A DNA stretch of 20,000 nucleotides from Armadillidium nasatum (GCA_009176605.1 SEYY01018928.1:5001-25000), one strand, 5' to 3'. Counted from the stretch's first letter, positions 1-13,170 are shown. Numbers and translations: made by a program. Notes: generated by a model not told the origin, from the sequence alone.

Positions 1-383
1 GAGGTAAGGAATAGAGCTAATAAGATGTTAGGTATGATTAATCACTATGTAGTTTACAAGAGCAAAGAGGATATAAGTAGGCTATATAATAGCTGTGTTT
101 GGCCTGCAATAAAGTTTTGTGTACAGGATTGGGCTCCTCATTTAAGAAAAGACATAGATATGCTGGAGAGAGAGCAAAGTCGAGCAACAAGGATGATTTC
201 TGGCTTTGAAAAGTAAGAACTATGAAGGAGTAAGGAATGTTCACGGTTGAAAGGAGATTTCCCAGAGGGAAAATGATACAAGTTTACAAAATATTTGCAT
301 CTGACAGTAATACAGCGATTGAAAAATACTTTATTTTGTACCGCGGAAGAGTAACTAGAGGACATAAGAAAGCCATACCATAA
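1..383 (+). mobile_element. CR1-like non-LTR retrotransposon, 3' fragment
   Basis: This is the C-terminal (thumb and post-RT) part of a CR1-clade reverse transcriptase, cut by the window edge. In frame from the left edge one reads RANKMLGMI, YKSKEDISRLYNS, FCVQDWAPHLRKDIDMLE and RATRMISGF, which is the usual CR1 order of an ANRMLGMI-like block, YKS, a C-W-P-L block and RAT-MI-G. The frame is lost at the stop near 214. It resumes in another frame with ERRFPRGKMIQVYKIFA and then TRGHKK, ending at a stop at 381-383. The minus-strand copy at 13734-13994 carries the same block (MLGIINRNVVYKSKEVISKLYNR), so both belong to one family or close relatives. At least one frameshift makes it inactive. The 5' part lies outside the window. 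The family is clear; the exact 3' end is not. Confidence 0.85.
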
Positions 384-955
<572 letters not shown>

Positions 956-1018
956 TACTTTCATTCGTGGTTTTTTTAATTCTGTATTGAGTTTTAAAGT
1001 AAAAATATTGGTGTATAT

Positions 1019-1675
1019 ATGTCCCCCGAAGAATTATTTGAAATATGTAGGCAAATTTCTGTTTGGAATAGTGAAAAATTTAAATCTCATAGCGCTATAA
1101 ATCAATGGGGTGAAGTCATCAGTGGAGGAAAAGAAACCGATAATAAAAGACTTACATTAACATTTTCTAAGTGTTGTTATAAGAATATTGTAGATATCAG
1201 AATTTGGCGAAGAATTGAAGAAGATATTTTCGTTCCTACATCTCATGGTTTCTGGCTTACAGGGGATGTACAAATAAAATATCTATCAAATATTCAAAAA
1301 GTAATAGAAAGAAAATTGAGGGAGAAGAGTATGCTTGAGGATTATATCAATACAGCACATAGTGTTTTATATCAACAGTACTATGCATTGAAAAGTATTC
1401 ACGGTGAAGAGAGTGCTTTTTATCAAATCATTAATCCGAAAAACATTGACAAGTTTTCTATTCGTTTCAGAAAAGAATGGAGAGAGACTATTTACTTTAA
1501 TGACGGTGAGTACCGAAACTTTGATGTTTCAAATCGAGATCTCTTTACCTATGTTACTATTGTTGGTGTTGAGAATTTAAAAAAATACATCACGTATCAT
1601 GATCTGTGTTACTGGGAGCTATGTAGAAGTATGGAGGAACATAATCTTGAAACTACGAAAGACAACGAACATTAA
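1019..1675 (+). CDS. Intronless 218-aa ORF with PC4/p15-like domain, virus- or transposon-like
   Basis: A single open frame of 218 codons in very AT-rich DNA. Residues about 44-100 resemble the PC4/p15 (SUB1) fold, a small homodimeric single-stranded-DNA-binding domain of transcription coactivators and of several phage and viral proteins. Visible are a beta-rich start (RLTLTF), the VDIR block at 58-61, a W two residues later, a turn with a G and a hydrophobic strand (HGFWLTG at 76-82), then a helix (IKYLSNIQKVIERKL). In human PC4 the corresponding blocks are IDIREYW and KGISL followed by a helix. Residues 101-218 match nothing I know; they are rich in Tyr and charged residues. The ATG at 1019 is the first in frame, in the context TATATATG. 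A second ORF starts 60 bp downstream on the same strand, a compact spacing typical of DNA viruses and large DNA transposons rather than of animal genes. Possible origins are an endogenous large DNA virus, a Maverick-like element, or a domesticated gene. The domain call is by eye only. Confidence 0.55.
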   Translation: MSPEELFEICRQISVWNSEKFKSHSAINQWGEVISGGKETDNKRLTLTFSKCCYKNIVDIRIWRRIEEDIFVPTSHGFWLTGDVQIKYLSNIQKVIERKLREKSMLEDYINTAHSVLYQQYYALKSIHGEESAFYQIINPKNIDKFSIRFRKEWRETIYFNDGEYRNFDVSNRDLFTYVTIVGVENLKKYITYHDLCYWELCRSMEEHNLETTKDNEH

Positions 1676-1735
1676 TTATTAAATCAATGTGAAGTGTAGA
1701 CGTCTAAGAAGAGCCCGACTACGTACATCGTCAAT

Positions 1736-2201
1736 ATGGGAATTTCTAATTTTGTAAGTTTTATTCGTTCATTATATATACGTACACGCACTAAGACTGT
1801 GTTTGCTGAAGGAAAAATAGTTACATCATTTGACTCTGATAAAACCCTAAATCATCGTATACGACTTACTGCTACTTTGAAAGATGCCATAGACACCATT
1901 AACTTTGAAATAGTATTACTACAGCATATGCGAATGCCTATTCTACAAGGGTTTATTGAGAAAGAGTCTTCTAATAGTGAAAATGGTTTTGTGATTAATA
2001 TGAAACGATTTAAAAAGGAAATAGCAAAAGTATATTTTCATAAACTTTTTTACTAAAATTAGAGATGTGTCAGAATATAATTTATCTGATAGTGAAAAAA
2101 GAGAAATATTAAAAGATATATTAGAACTTATAAACAGGATTATAGAAAATATTCCAATTTCAATTCCTTTTCCTGATAATTATGACGTATGTGGGAATTA
2201 A
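1736..2201 (+). pseudogene. Second ORF of the cassette, frameshifted in a T-run
   Basis: The ORF opens with ATG at 1736 (MGISNFVSF) and stays open for 106 codons to a TAA at 2054-2056. The stop follows a run of six T (2046-2051). The frame one base on from there continues without a stop from 2052 to TAA at 2199-2201, and that part looks like real protein, with a Glu/Lys/Leu-rich helix and a Pro-containing C-terminus. The simplest reading is one ORF of about 154 codons with a single extra T, either a real mutation or a base-calling error in the homopolymer. I do not recognise the product. Its middle has a strand pattern (RIRLTATL) and a later GFVIN plus Lys-rich helix that vaguely recall the PC4-like fold of its neighbour, but this is weak. 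Same strand as the 218-aa ORF, 60 bp apart. Confidence 0.5.
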
Positions 2202-2326
2202 AATATTATATTGCTGTATGTAAATTTATGCTGTTTTAAAAAAAAAATGTATCTATTAATAAGAAATATTTTTAAAATTGATTGATTATAAATGTTAGTA
2301 ATAAAAAATGAAATAAACACATTTTA

Positions 2327-2350
2327 ATATATATAATATATATAATATAT

Positions 2351-2445
<95 letters not shown>
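2327..2445. repeat. (TA)n tract
   Basis: A long TA dinucleotide run with a few phase breaks (TAATATAT) at its left end. It lies directly downstream of the two-ORF cassette. AATAAA-type motifs occur just to its left (about 2300-2318) and could serve as polyadenylation signals for the cassette, but such motifs are common by chance in this AT-rich DNA. Confidence 0.95.
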
Positions 2446-2446
<1 letters not shown>

Positions 2447-2810
2447 CAGTAAAAAAATAAAAAAATAATTTATTTAAGTAGAGATGTATATGATAATTTT
2501 TTATGAGGAGAAGGTATACTGAGTAAATTCTTTATGAGGAACCAGAAGAATTTGAAATATTTTTTATGGTCGCCCGAGCTGAGTTTTGGACACTAACAAA
2601 TCGGGAATGCATGTGACAAAGTGAAGTAGATATGTACATTTGTATGCTCTGTGAATGTGTTTATGTGTGGTACAAAGAAAGCAAATTTTTTCATGTCAAA
2701 ATAGTCGGCCCTTAAAATCATTTTTTTCTCTCGATTGAAAAAAAGAAAACTCGAATATGAGGTTTTTTAAAACGAATACTATTATAATTTATTATAAATA
2801 CTTTAAAATT
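2446..2810. other. Unassigned spacer
   Basis: AT-rich DNA between the cassette and the tandem array. No coding signal or repeat that I can name. It contains a few less AT-rich words (GGTCGCCCGAGCTGAG near 2569), which may be remnants of the same inserted segment as the cassette. Confidence 0.35.
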
Positions 2811-2828
2811 TCAAAGTTTAAAAAATAC

Positions 2829-2925
<97 letters not shown>

Positions 2926-3194
2926 TTTTTTTTTAAAAATAATAATAAAATAATAATAAATGTTCTAACATTTAAAAATATTTTAGGAAAGAAAAGATTT
3001 AAAAGGAACAAAGAAATTATTAAGGTAAAAAAGAAATGATACCGCTTTCCATTCGTATTGTCTCGATGGCTTAATGGTAGAGCTACCGCTAGCGACTGTG
3101 ATATTCCCAGATCGATCCCCGTTTCTTGAGTAATTTTTTAACTATTCAAAAATAAAACTTACTTATATAAAAATTTAATTTTTGTTCTAAGTTT
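2811..3194. repeat. Tandem array unit 1: (TA)n, AAT spacer, tRNA-like module
   Basis: First of three diverged units. In order it has a TTTAAAAAA-type lead, (TA)n at 2835-2921, an A-rich spacer with AATAATAATAAA and the motif TCTAACATTTAAAAATATTTT, a tRNA-like module (about 3061-3124), the constant motif CTTGAGTAATTTTTT, and a tail ending TTCTAAGTTT at 3185-3194. The same order and many of the same words recur in the next two units, so these are duplicated copies rather than independent sequences. Confidence 0.75.
3061..3130 (+). other. tRNA-like module 1 (A and B boxes)
   Basis: A-box-like TGGCTTAATGG (3067-3077) and B-box-like GATCGATCCCC (3110-3120) are 43 bp apart, the spacing of a tRNA internal RNA polymerase III promoter. 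The ends do not form a convincing acceptor stem, so this is not called a functional tRNA. It looks like a tRNA-derived SINE head or a tRNA pseudogene. Confidence 0.55.
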
Positions 3195-3610
<416 letters not shown>

Positions 3611-3631
3611 TAAAAATGTATGACATAGAAA

Positions 3632-3719
<88 letters not shown>

Positions 3720-3765
3720 CTGTTCCCATGGTTACGCGAAAAAAATAATAATAATAATAATAATA

Positions 3766-3866
3766 AATGTGTGTGCGCCAGCGTCCGCGCTCTCGACTGC
3801 GTGTGTGCGTGTGTGTGCGCCGCGCCCGAAACCCTCGGCTTGTGTGTCTCTCTTCCGCGCGCGCGA
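3766..3866. other. GC-rich alternating purine-pyrimidine patch
   Basis: About 100 bp of GTGTGTGCGC, GTGTGTGCGTGTGTGTGCGC and CGCGCGCGCG words in otherwise AT-rich DNA. Such alternation is the classic Z-DNA-prone pattern. It appears only in unit 3 of the array, so it was inserted or expanded there. Confidence 0.7.
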
Positions 3867-3908
3867 AAAAAACAAAGCCATAAATAAAAGAATTTTCCTT
3901 TTCTTAAG

Positions 3909-3994
3909 TAATGCTGCGTGGTCTAGTGGTCTAAAGGCTTGGCATATGAATCAGGAGGAGACTCAAGATCAAGAGTTCGAATCTCGGTCTTGAG
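3909..3994 (+). other. tRNA-like module 3 (A and B boxes)
   Basis: The best of the three. The A box TGGTCTAGTGG (3919-3929) and B box AGTTCGAATCT (3974-3984) are near consensus and 55 bp apart, which would allow a longer variable arm. The 5' GCTGCG does not pair with the 3' flank, so a mature tRNA is unlikely. It is most likely the pol III head of a tRNA-derived repeat. Confidence 0.6.
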
Positions 3995-4078
3995 ATATGA
4001 AAAAATCGAGTTTTTAAGAGCGTGCGTTGGTTTGTTTGTTTGTTCGGCTTTCAAGTTTTCCAAGTAAGAGAGAAAACG

Positions 4079-4215
4079 TGACGTCAGCAATGCTGGACTG
4101 TGATTGGCTGGAAGATTCCCTTAACAAAAGAAGGTTGTGACGTATCATTCCAATTCCCATTCCAAAATACAAACCGTGACGTCATGACCTTTCAAACATA
4201 CAAGCTATGACGTCA
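4079..4215. promoter_or_regulatory. Cluster of CRE-like TGACGTCA palindromes
   Basis: Three perfect 8-bp TGACGTCA sites (4079-4086, 4177-4184, 4208-4215) and one TGACGT half (4138-4143) occur in 137 bp, with a reverse CCAAT box (ATTGG, 4103-4107) between the first two. TGACGTCA is the binding site of CREB/ATF bZIP factors. The cluster lies in a less AT-rich stretch just right of the tandem array. No gene follows closely, so it may be the control region of a repeat element instead of a host promoter. A TATA-like CTATATATAG lies at about 4575. Confidence 0.4.
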
Positions 4216-4330
4216 TCAAAGGAACCTTGCAAAATACAATCAAGGACACGCGAAAGCGGCAAAGTCAAAAGAAACCGCAAACCATAAAGGTGAGAAATAG
4301 GTGAGAAATAATTAAAAAACAAATAAAATA

Positions 4331-4440
4331 ACACCACAAAACAAGATCACATCAAAGATAAGACCGCAAAACAAGATCTCAATTAAGATAAAACCGCAAA
4401 ACAAGATCTCAATTAAGATAAAACCGCAAAAACACCTCAC
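4331..4440. repeat. 30-bp tandem repeat, about 3.7 copies
   Basis: Units start at 4331, 4361, 4391 and 4421 (the last partial). The core is AAACCGCAAAACAAGATCTC. Copies 2 and 3 differ by one base; copies 1 and 4 are more diverged, as expected at the edges of an array. Confidence 0.95.
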
Positions 4441-4454
4441 AAAGGTACGTGAGT

Positions 4455-4495
4455 TTGCAAATTCCTTGCAAATTCCTAGCCTTGTTGCAAATTCC
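4455..4495. repeat. 11-bp TTGCAAATTCC repeat
   Basis: TTGCAAATTCC occurs at 4455, 4466 and 4485; the first two are directly adjacent. It forms a short continuation of the repetitive block that begins with the 30-bp repeat. Confidence 0.85.
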
Positions 4496-5505
<1,010 letters not shown>

Positions 5506-6247
5506 AATTCCAAAAATATTTATTACAGAACCATTCTGCTTAGCAGAGTCATCTAGGTTTTTGAAAACTCACTTATTTTGTTATATCTTTATATTTTTAT
5601 CATTAAAATACACGTTTTAATTTTGTAAAATTTAGTAGTCTTTCGAAATTGCTTACCTTAAGTCAAACTGTTGCTTATACCACAAGTTTTTATGCAACAC
5701 ACTTTAATGACTATATAGAGTTAAGTCTGTTAAGAATGACAAGTGTAATTATTAACATACAAAACTGGTTCAGTTCAGTAAGTATCAAACGACCTAGCTC
5801 TCGTCAGGGCGATTTCACTACGTTTCACCCTGTCCTTCTGATTTTGAGGATAGAGTTGCAACATGCAGTGATTACACCCCTGAGGTAATAGTCTCCTTTG
5901 TCTTCCAGTATTTCATCTATGTTTATTAACCACACAATTATAATTAATGCATATTTCGATCGTCAACCATGAATCCTATAGAACTTTGCTTCGTCGAAAT
6001 CTTAAAATAAAGTTCTAAAGTAGATATTTCCATTTTTTATTGCTTTTATTGCTTTAATTAATGCTTTTTCAACCGGTGGGCGATGCTTCCTACTATTATA
6101 GGAAAATTGAAATCTGCATGTTACTGCGCATACCTTATTTTGATTTAGAGTGGTAAATGTTGCTAAATTTAATGCATATTGAATGATAGTGGATAATGCT
6201 TCCCGTTATCACAGATAGTTCATGACTTGCATGTTGTTAGCTTCCCT
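5506..6247. other. Unassigned region with a degenerate tandem duplication
   Basis: There is an open frame of 79 codons at 5649-5888, but it has no recognisable similarity or splice context and is probably chance. Two segments near 6050-6131 and 6163-6247 share TTAATGC, GATGCTTCC/ATGCTTCCC and a final TGCATGTT in the same order about 115 bp apart, suggesting an old tandem duplication. Confidence 0.35.
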
Positions 6248-7011
<764 letters not shown>

Positions 7012-7985
7012 TTGGTTGTACCGGGTCCATTAATCATCAATACCCCAAAGGATTGTCAAAGACTAACTACAAACATCTCAACCAGGCCCAGTCATAATAT
7101 ACTTTATGATACACAGACGTTCTACATATATATCCAGCCTTTTCTTAAATGTTGCAAACGAATCACAATCAAAAACTTCCTACTGCACACCATTCCAAAA
7201 ATTAACAACTCTATTTCTGAATTGAGTATTTTCTTACATGCATTTGCATGACTTCTTTTTATTTTTTATCATGTCCCCTGGTCTCCCTTCCATGGTCTAC
7301 TGTAAAGAATTTGTTGACCTGATTTTTATTATGTGAGGTAAAAATTTTGTAACTTTGATCATTTCCCCTCTAAGAAATCGTCTTTTTACAGAAAACAGCT
7401 CTACTTCCTCCAACTTCTCAAAATTCTTGCTCTCAAAGCCAGAAATTTTCCTTGTTGTTCTACGTTTCCCTCTTTTCAGCATATTTTTGTATTTTCTTAA
7501 TTGAGAGGGCCCAATCTTGGACACAAAACTCTAATACTGTCCTAATATACCCATTATACAGTTTATTTTTAATTTCCTTGCTTTTGCAAGCATCATTTCG
7601 ATTTATTATATCTATAACATCTTACTAAAACTATTCCTTATTTCCAATCACTGGATAGCTGGTTTCAGATTACAGCTAATAATATCCAAATCTTTTTCTT
7701 AGTTCTCAGACTCAAGTCAATCCGTTTACCGTGGTCAATCTCCATTCATATCGTAGTTAAATCTTTCGTTTGAGTAGCCTAAATGGAAAACCTTACATTT
7801 TTTATTATTAAAATTCATTTGCCACTTATCTGTCTGTCCAAGAAGTTTATCTAAATCACTTTGAAGATTAACGCACCCGTCATTATTTTTATAGAAATAC
7901 CCAATTTGGTATCATGAGTAAACTTTGAAACCTTACTTTAAAGTCTATGTTACAAATCATTTATACGTATTAGGAACAGAATATA
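7012..7985 (-). mobile_element. Decayed CR1-like retrotransposon, 3' half
   Basis: The reverse complement carries in order the RT palm end, the thumb block and the C-terminus. The thumb block at 7297-7524 reads RKISGFESK and then ELFSVKRRFLRGEMIKV, the CR1 pattern. Nearer the 3' end (about 7020-7230) it reads FRNRVVNFWN, EV and FATFKKRLD, the usual CR1 C-terminal motif. The left part matches 14030-14345 of the intronic copy over its length, with shared words such as AAAATTCATTTGCCACTTATCTG, and stops short of the PQGS segment. Frameshifts and stops are present throughout. This is a 5'-truncated dead copy of the same family as, or one close to, the element at 13630-16836. Confidence 0.8.
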
Positions 7986-9189
7986 TTTATATTTTGATGT
8001 TATCCGGGAATGGAATACTATCTTGTAATTTCTCCTTACCAACAATATCATTTATGTTTCTTCTCAAAACTGCAAAGCTGCTGTTAACTCAAAGGAAGAC
8101 AAGTAAATTAAAGCAATTTCCCATTAGCCTAAAAAAGTTATACCTGGTCTACCTTCTATGCAAATAAAAATATGATAATGCACACACTCATCATCATATT
8201 TTGAATATTATTTGTGTTCAACTAATGTTAATTGCTTTCTCGACTTTGGGTTGTGGATAAACATCTAAGTCAGCATGGATATTTATTTGACAGTAACTGA
8301 ATAGTCAATGAATAAAAGTTGCTGTAGCTATCAAATTCACCTCAAGTTATCATGACTTATATTCTCCAGGGTAATGCAACAGGACTAGGCTAATAATGTG
8401 TTTCGTAAGATGATTAATTTTGTAAGAAATATATTCCATATAAAGATTTAGTTTTCGCGATTTAGTATCAATTGACCTAGCACTTTTTCCCATATTAACA
8501 AATAATGAGGTGCATCGACCTCAATTGGAATAACCTGTAGTTATTAAAATGCAAATAGGAAAGACAATCTACGTTTTATATATACTTTAAGAATTTTCAA
8601 TTCTGTTTTATTTCATTCGTTTTTAATTGTTAAACTATTTACATATCGTAATGAGATGCTTCACTTTTAGAAAATAATTAAGAATGTGTTTTTACAATCA
8701 ATTTTTATTGCAAAATAAGTTATTTATGAGCAATGTTGTAACGTTCATAAAAGCTTAATTCCAACCCAAATTTTTATTTGGTTTCCTCTTTAAATTTTCT
8801 TCTCTACTTAACCACAGCTTGTGACTTGACTATCTTCATAAACTGTGGTAAAACTTGCATGTCGGACCTATTTTAAGATTGCAAAATTCTTGCTAAAATT
8901 AACTTTCTTTTTATTGCCGAAAATTATTGAAGTTTCATTTAAAGATAATTGATTCTTCTTTCATTTTCTTTTAATTATTATGTATATAATTTACTCGAAC
9001 TAAAATAAAGATTGTTTATGCAATTTTAAATTTTTTATTACTTAATTGCTAAATTACGCGATTCAGCCGAATTGAATAGGCTACAGAAATTATTAGGCCC
9101 TAAATTAGTATATTTTACTTTATTAGCAAATGACCATTTGGCGTTAAATTCCGTTTAATTTTGCAAAAATAACAATAGAGACAAGTTAC
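7986..9189. other. Unassigned AT-rich region
   Basis: I can support no gene, RNA or named repeat here. The 80-codon frame at 7925-8167 overlaps the CR1 fragment antisense and has no independent support. Confidence 0.4.
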
Positions 9190-9364
9190 AAGGGCCTATC
9201 AAGACTGTCCCATTAAAAAAATGCAGAAGTTGCCATTCATTATCAGTGGCTCGTTCCAGTTTAGATTTAAATGATTAAACCCAATCCCAGAATTATACAT
9301 GCATCATGCAGTTTGTTAAGCCAAATTGTTAAAAACTTAGTTTAACCTAGCATTTCTGTCTTAT

Positions 9365-10166
<802 letters not shown>

Positions 10167-10584
10167 ATTGATATTTTTACTCCGAATGGTGAAGTAATTG
10201 TTCTTCAACTGGCCTTCGTTTGTACAAAATTAGCAAACCAATTGAATATCAGATTGCCATATTTGTCCTTTGAATGTTCTATATTTTTCTGCAATGTACT
10301 GTAATACAACCTTCGAAATATGGAAATATTGAAATATCAAAAACATTGATTTATCAATAAATATTTTAACATTTGTGTTATTATTATTTAGTTTTCATTT
10401 CATTTATGCCTATTATTATTATTATTATTATTATTATTTAGTTTTTTATTGTACTTAGTTCAACTTATGATAAACTGAATGAATGACTGAAGTTTGCCAT
10501 GTGATACAGGCCTGATTGATGGAACATTGCCTTGATATACAGGCCTACTGTCATATTTCACCATATATACACTTAAATATATAT

Positions 10585-11966
10585 TATTTAAGTGTACATA
10601 TGGTGTAATACATGGCAGTAGGCCTATATGCCACGGCAACGTTCCATCAATCAGTTAGGCCTGTATCATACAGCAAACTTCAGTCATTCAGGTTATTATA
10701 AGTCAAACTAAGTATGCAAGAAAACTAAATAGTAATAATAATAGGTATAAATGAAATAAAAGCTAAATAATAATACAAATGTCAAAAATTTGCTTTGATA
10801 TATAGATGTTTCCATATATCAATAATATATTCAATTCTCTCTCTCTCTAAATTTCTGAAAATTTTCGTAATAATGCTGATTCAGCAACCTTGTTTTGAAA
10901 CTGGGGGGATGCATTGTTAGTTTCAGCAACCTTGTAAAGCAAGAAACTTGTACGAAAAAATCCATTACTCAGCGACAATTACCAAAAAAATATATTCAAT
11001 ATAAAAGCAACTGTCGTCCTTGACCATTTACTTGAATGAATACCATATCACTATAAATGCTTTAATATGAGTGCTTTAACAATTTCAGAGCAAATACTTT
11101 TAGGTAAAAAAAATAAGTGGTCTAACATAATTATAAAGTTTACTGATCACCATTTTAATTTTATAATCAATGATATGGTTTATTATTCTATTTGTTGTAA
11201 ATGTAAAAAAATGTAAAAACTCTGATATAGACATTAAAAAAAATTTTCTTTTTTTTTTTTTACTGCAACAGATTATAGATTATAGATAAAATATTATAAA
11301 AAGTAAATACCTAATACTTTTTATAATATTTTATCTTGTAATTGATAGTAGCCCACTTGCAAATTTTAAAAAGTTATCAGTTTAAAGATGGTAATGGATG
11401 GTGGGATTTAGTATTAACTTCTAAAAAATACAATTGACTGAATAGGATATTTTCTTTTGATTGTCATGTATCTGGGTTCATTTTGAATCTTGCACTATGA
11501 TTAGTAGTTTTAACATCTTTTGTTTTTAGGTAATTTTTTTATTATTTATGAATCTTTTTAGTATGGGTAATTTTTGTATATTATATATGGTATTTCAATA
11601 TTTCACTTATTGGAAAAAAAATCAAAACTTTCAACTAGCCAAGTAAAGAATTTTCAACTTCAATTAAATACAATAGTTGCTGAAACCTTGTGGCTTATTA
11701 TAATTTTGTTTTTCTGCTGTTACGTAAACCTAAGCTGGTAGAATTTCTCATGAATAAATGAGAAAGTTAAAATAAATCTTGAATATTATTTTATTAGCTT
11801 AGATATTTTTTTATAGTTTAGCCTTAAACTGCTTGCTATATATACTGTATAATAATGTGATTAAATTCATTATTTTCCTGAAGAAAATTGAAATCTAGGA
11901 TGAGCTATTCATAACAAATGGCAACTTTAGCATTTTGTTGACTGGGACAGTCTTGAAAAGCCCCTG
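10585..11966. repeat. Right arm of kilobase-scale inverted repeat
   Basis: Mirror image of 9190-10579, starting 5 nt after the left arm ends. The innermost paired words are CACTTAAATA (10570-10579) and TATTTAAGTG (10585-10594). The outermost recognised pair includes GGGACAGTCTTGA near 11943. About 0.75 kb (roughly 11110-11880) has no partner in the left arm and includes a separate perfect 22-bp hairpin. Confidence 0.8.
11284..11336. repeat. Perfect 22-bp hairpin with 9-nt loop
   Basis: Arms 11284-11305 and 11315-11336 are exact reverse complements around a 9-nt loop. All-AT arms with a single GC pair near each end make the structure modest in stability. It lies in the right-arm-specific segment of the large inverted repeat. 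Confidence 0.9.
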
Positions 11967-12656
11967 TTTCTTCTGTTTTTTATTTTCTTAGAAATAAAAT
12001 TACGTTATATAGGTACTGTAAATAATTTAGGGTGCACTTTAACAAAATTTATATTGTATCATACATTTACATTATTCTCAAATTGAAGTTTATAACTGCA
12101 AAATTTGTGTTTTTCTATATCATAGCTTATTTCACATAGAGTTTAAATGTTATGATAGGTAAATTTGTTTAATTAGGAAAGTGGAATTGGTGTTAAGGTA
12201 AAGGAAAGAAAGCATAAAATTTTTTTTCTTATAAAAGAATGTCATTCCTTCAGTAGCTAAGTTACTGTATTTATTTTATTTTAAATGCAAGGGTTTTAAT
12301 TTATTTATTTTTTTTTTTACATTTTTATAAACCTCAATATTTTTGCTCAAATTTTTTATTTTTTCCATCATGATTAAAAATAAAAACAAGTTTAACCAGT
12401 ATTACTACTACTATTCTTAAAACCCAAACACATGTCTTTAGAAAACTGTTTTATCACATTAAATATATCTCTGTATCTGAAATTGAATATTTATTTTCCC
12501 CTTGAATGTCCAAATATAAAAATTTGGTTTACTTTGGTATAAAACAGGAAACTACAGTAATTGTTATTTATGAAATATTTTGTTTTTTAATATGGGTATT
12601 ACTAATTGAGCTTTCACTATTAGGCATAATTTTTCTTTTGGGTAGAAGATTTTGGT

Positions 12657-12659
<3 letters not shown>
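11967..12659. other. Unassigned AT-rich region upstream of the BTB gene
   Basis: No gene or named repeat is visible. By position this could hold the promoter or upstream untranslated exons of the BTB gene, but I see no motif that decides it. Confidence 0.35.
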
Positions 12660-12689
<30 letters not shown>

Positions 12690-12716
12690 TTAAAAATTTC
12701 CATGTCCTTATTTTAT

Positions 12717-12756
<40 letters not shown>
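12660..12756. repeat. Two poly-T tracts
   Basis: T-runs at about 12660-12687 and 12722-12756, separated by 34 bp. The second ends in TTTTAAG followed by GTGCTTG, so it could act as the polypyrimidine tract of a 3' splice site with AG at 12758-12759. It could equally be the reverse-complement tail of a retroposed sequence. Confidence 0.85.
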
Positions 12757-12759
<3 letters not shown>

Positions 12760-12859
12760 GTGCTTGTGACAAGCTTCTAAGTTTTTTCTTTTATCAAGTC
12801 TCCACAAAACCACCAAAATAAATACCACAGTTTGTGTACGGTTGAATAACTTTTACCCA

Positions 12860-12883
12860 ATGGCTCAAGCAGAACCAGTAAAG
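12860..12883 (+). CDS. BTB gene, candidate first coding exon
   Basis: Short exon reading MAQAEPVK, followed by a GTTAGT donor at 12884. The same frame has a TGA at 12767-12769 and no other ATG between, so 12860 would be the first start. The exon itself may begin at 12760, after a T-rich acceptor. It ends in phase 0 and joins in frame to the exon at 18728, whose first six codons are open. This makes a plausible N-terminal extension. Against it, the exon is tiny, its start has C rather than A or G at position -3, and related BTB proteins usually begin at a Met that aligns with 18746, inside the next exon. It could therefore be a 5' untranslated exon with a chance ATG, or not an exon at all. Confidence 0.4.
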
Positions 12884-13170
12884 GTTAGTATCTGTAATCT
12901 ATTTAATTTTTAAATATAAGTAAAATTGCATTGATATGTTAGGCTATAAGAAGTTAGACTTATTAACAGAGTTGACAATGATAGTTTTTGCTACCTTAGT
13001 TTTCTTTGGCAGAAACCTTTGGAAAAACTGGGAAAAGATTGGTAATACTGGAAAAATCTTAATGATAAAATTGGAGCTAATTATCAAATATGGGTACTAT
13101 TATTATACTTGATGTATTTGGTTTACTGCTAATTTGCTACATTGAATTAGATAATGAATATTAACTGATG

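Larger units (their letters stand above)
3611..4015. repeat. Tandem array unit 3: (TA)n, AAT spacer, GC island, tRNA-like module
   Basis: Third unit. (TA)n at 3634-3718 is followed by TAACTGTTCCCATGGTTACG, matching the post-TA sequence of unit 2, and an AATAATAATAAA run. The spacer then departs from the others: an unusually GC-rich patch replaces the A-rich segment. A tRNA-like module and TCTTGAG follow, but the tail diverges after that, so this seems to be the right-hand end of the array. Confidence 0.7.

Noticed and set aside
138..365. Minus-strand open frame of 75 codons at the left edge
   Set aside because: It is the antisense of the CR1 C-terminal coding region, which accounts for the sequence on the + strand.
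3909..3994. A functional tRNA gene
   Set aside because: The A and B boxes are good, but the 5' and 3' ends do not pair into an acceptor stem and sister modules in the array are degenerate.
4331..4440. CRISPR-like array
   Set aside because: The 30-bp units are directly contiguous without unique spacers, and the genome is eukaryotic.
5649..5888. 79-codon open frame as a small gene
   Set aside because: No recognisable motif, no splice context, and composition like its surroundings. Chance frames of this size are expected in 20 kb.
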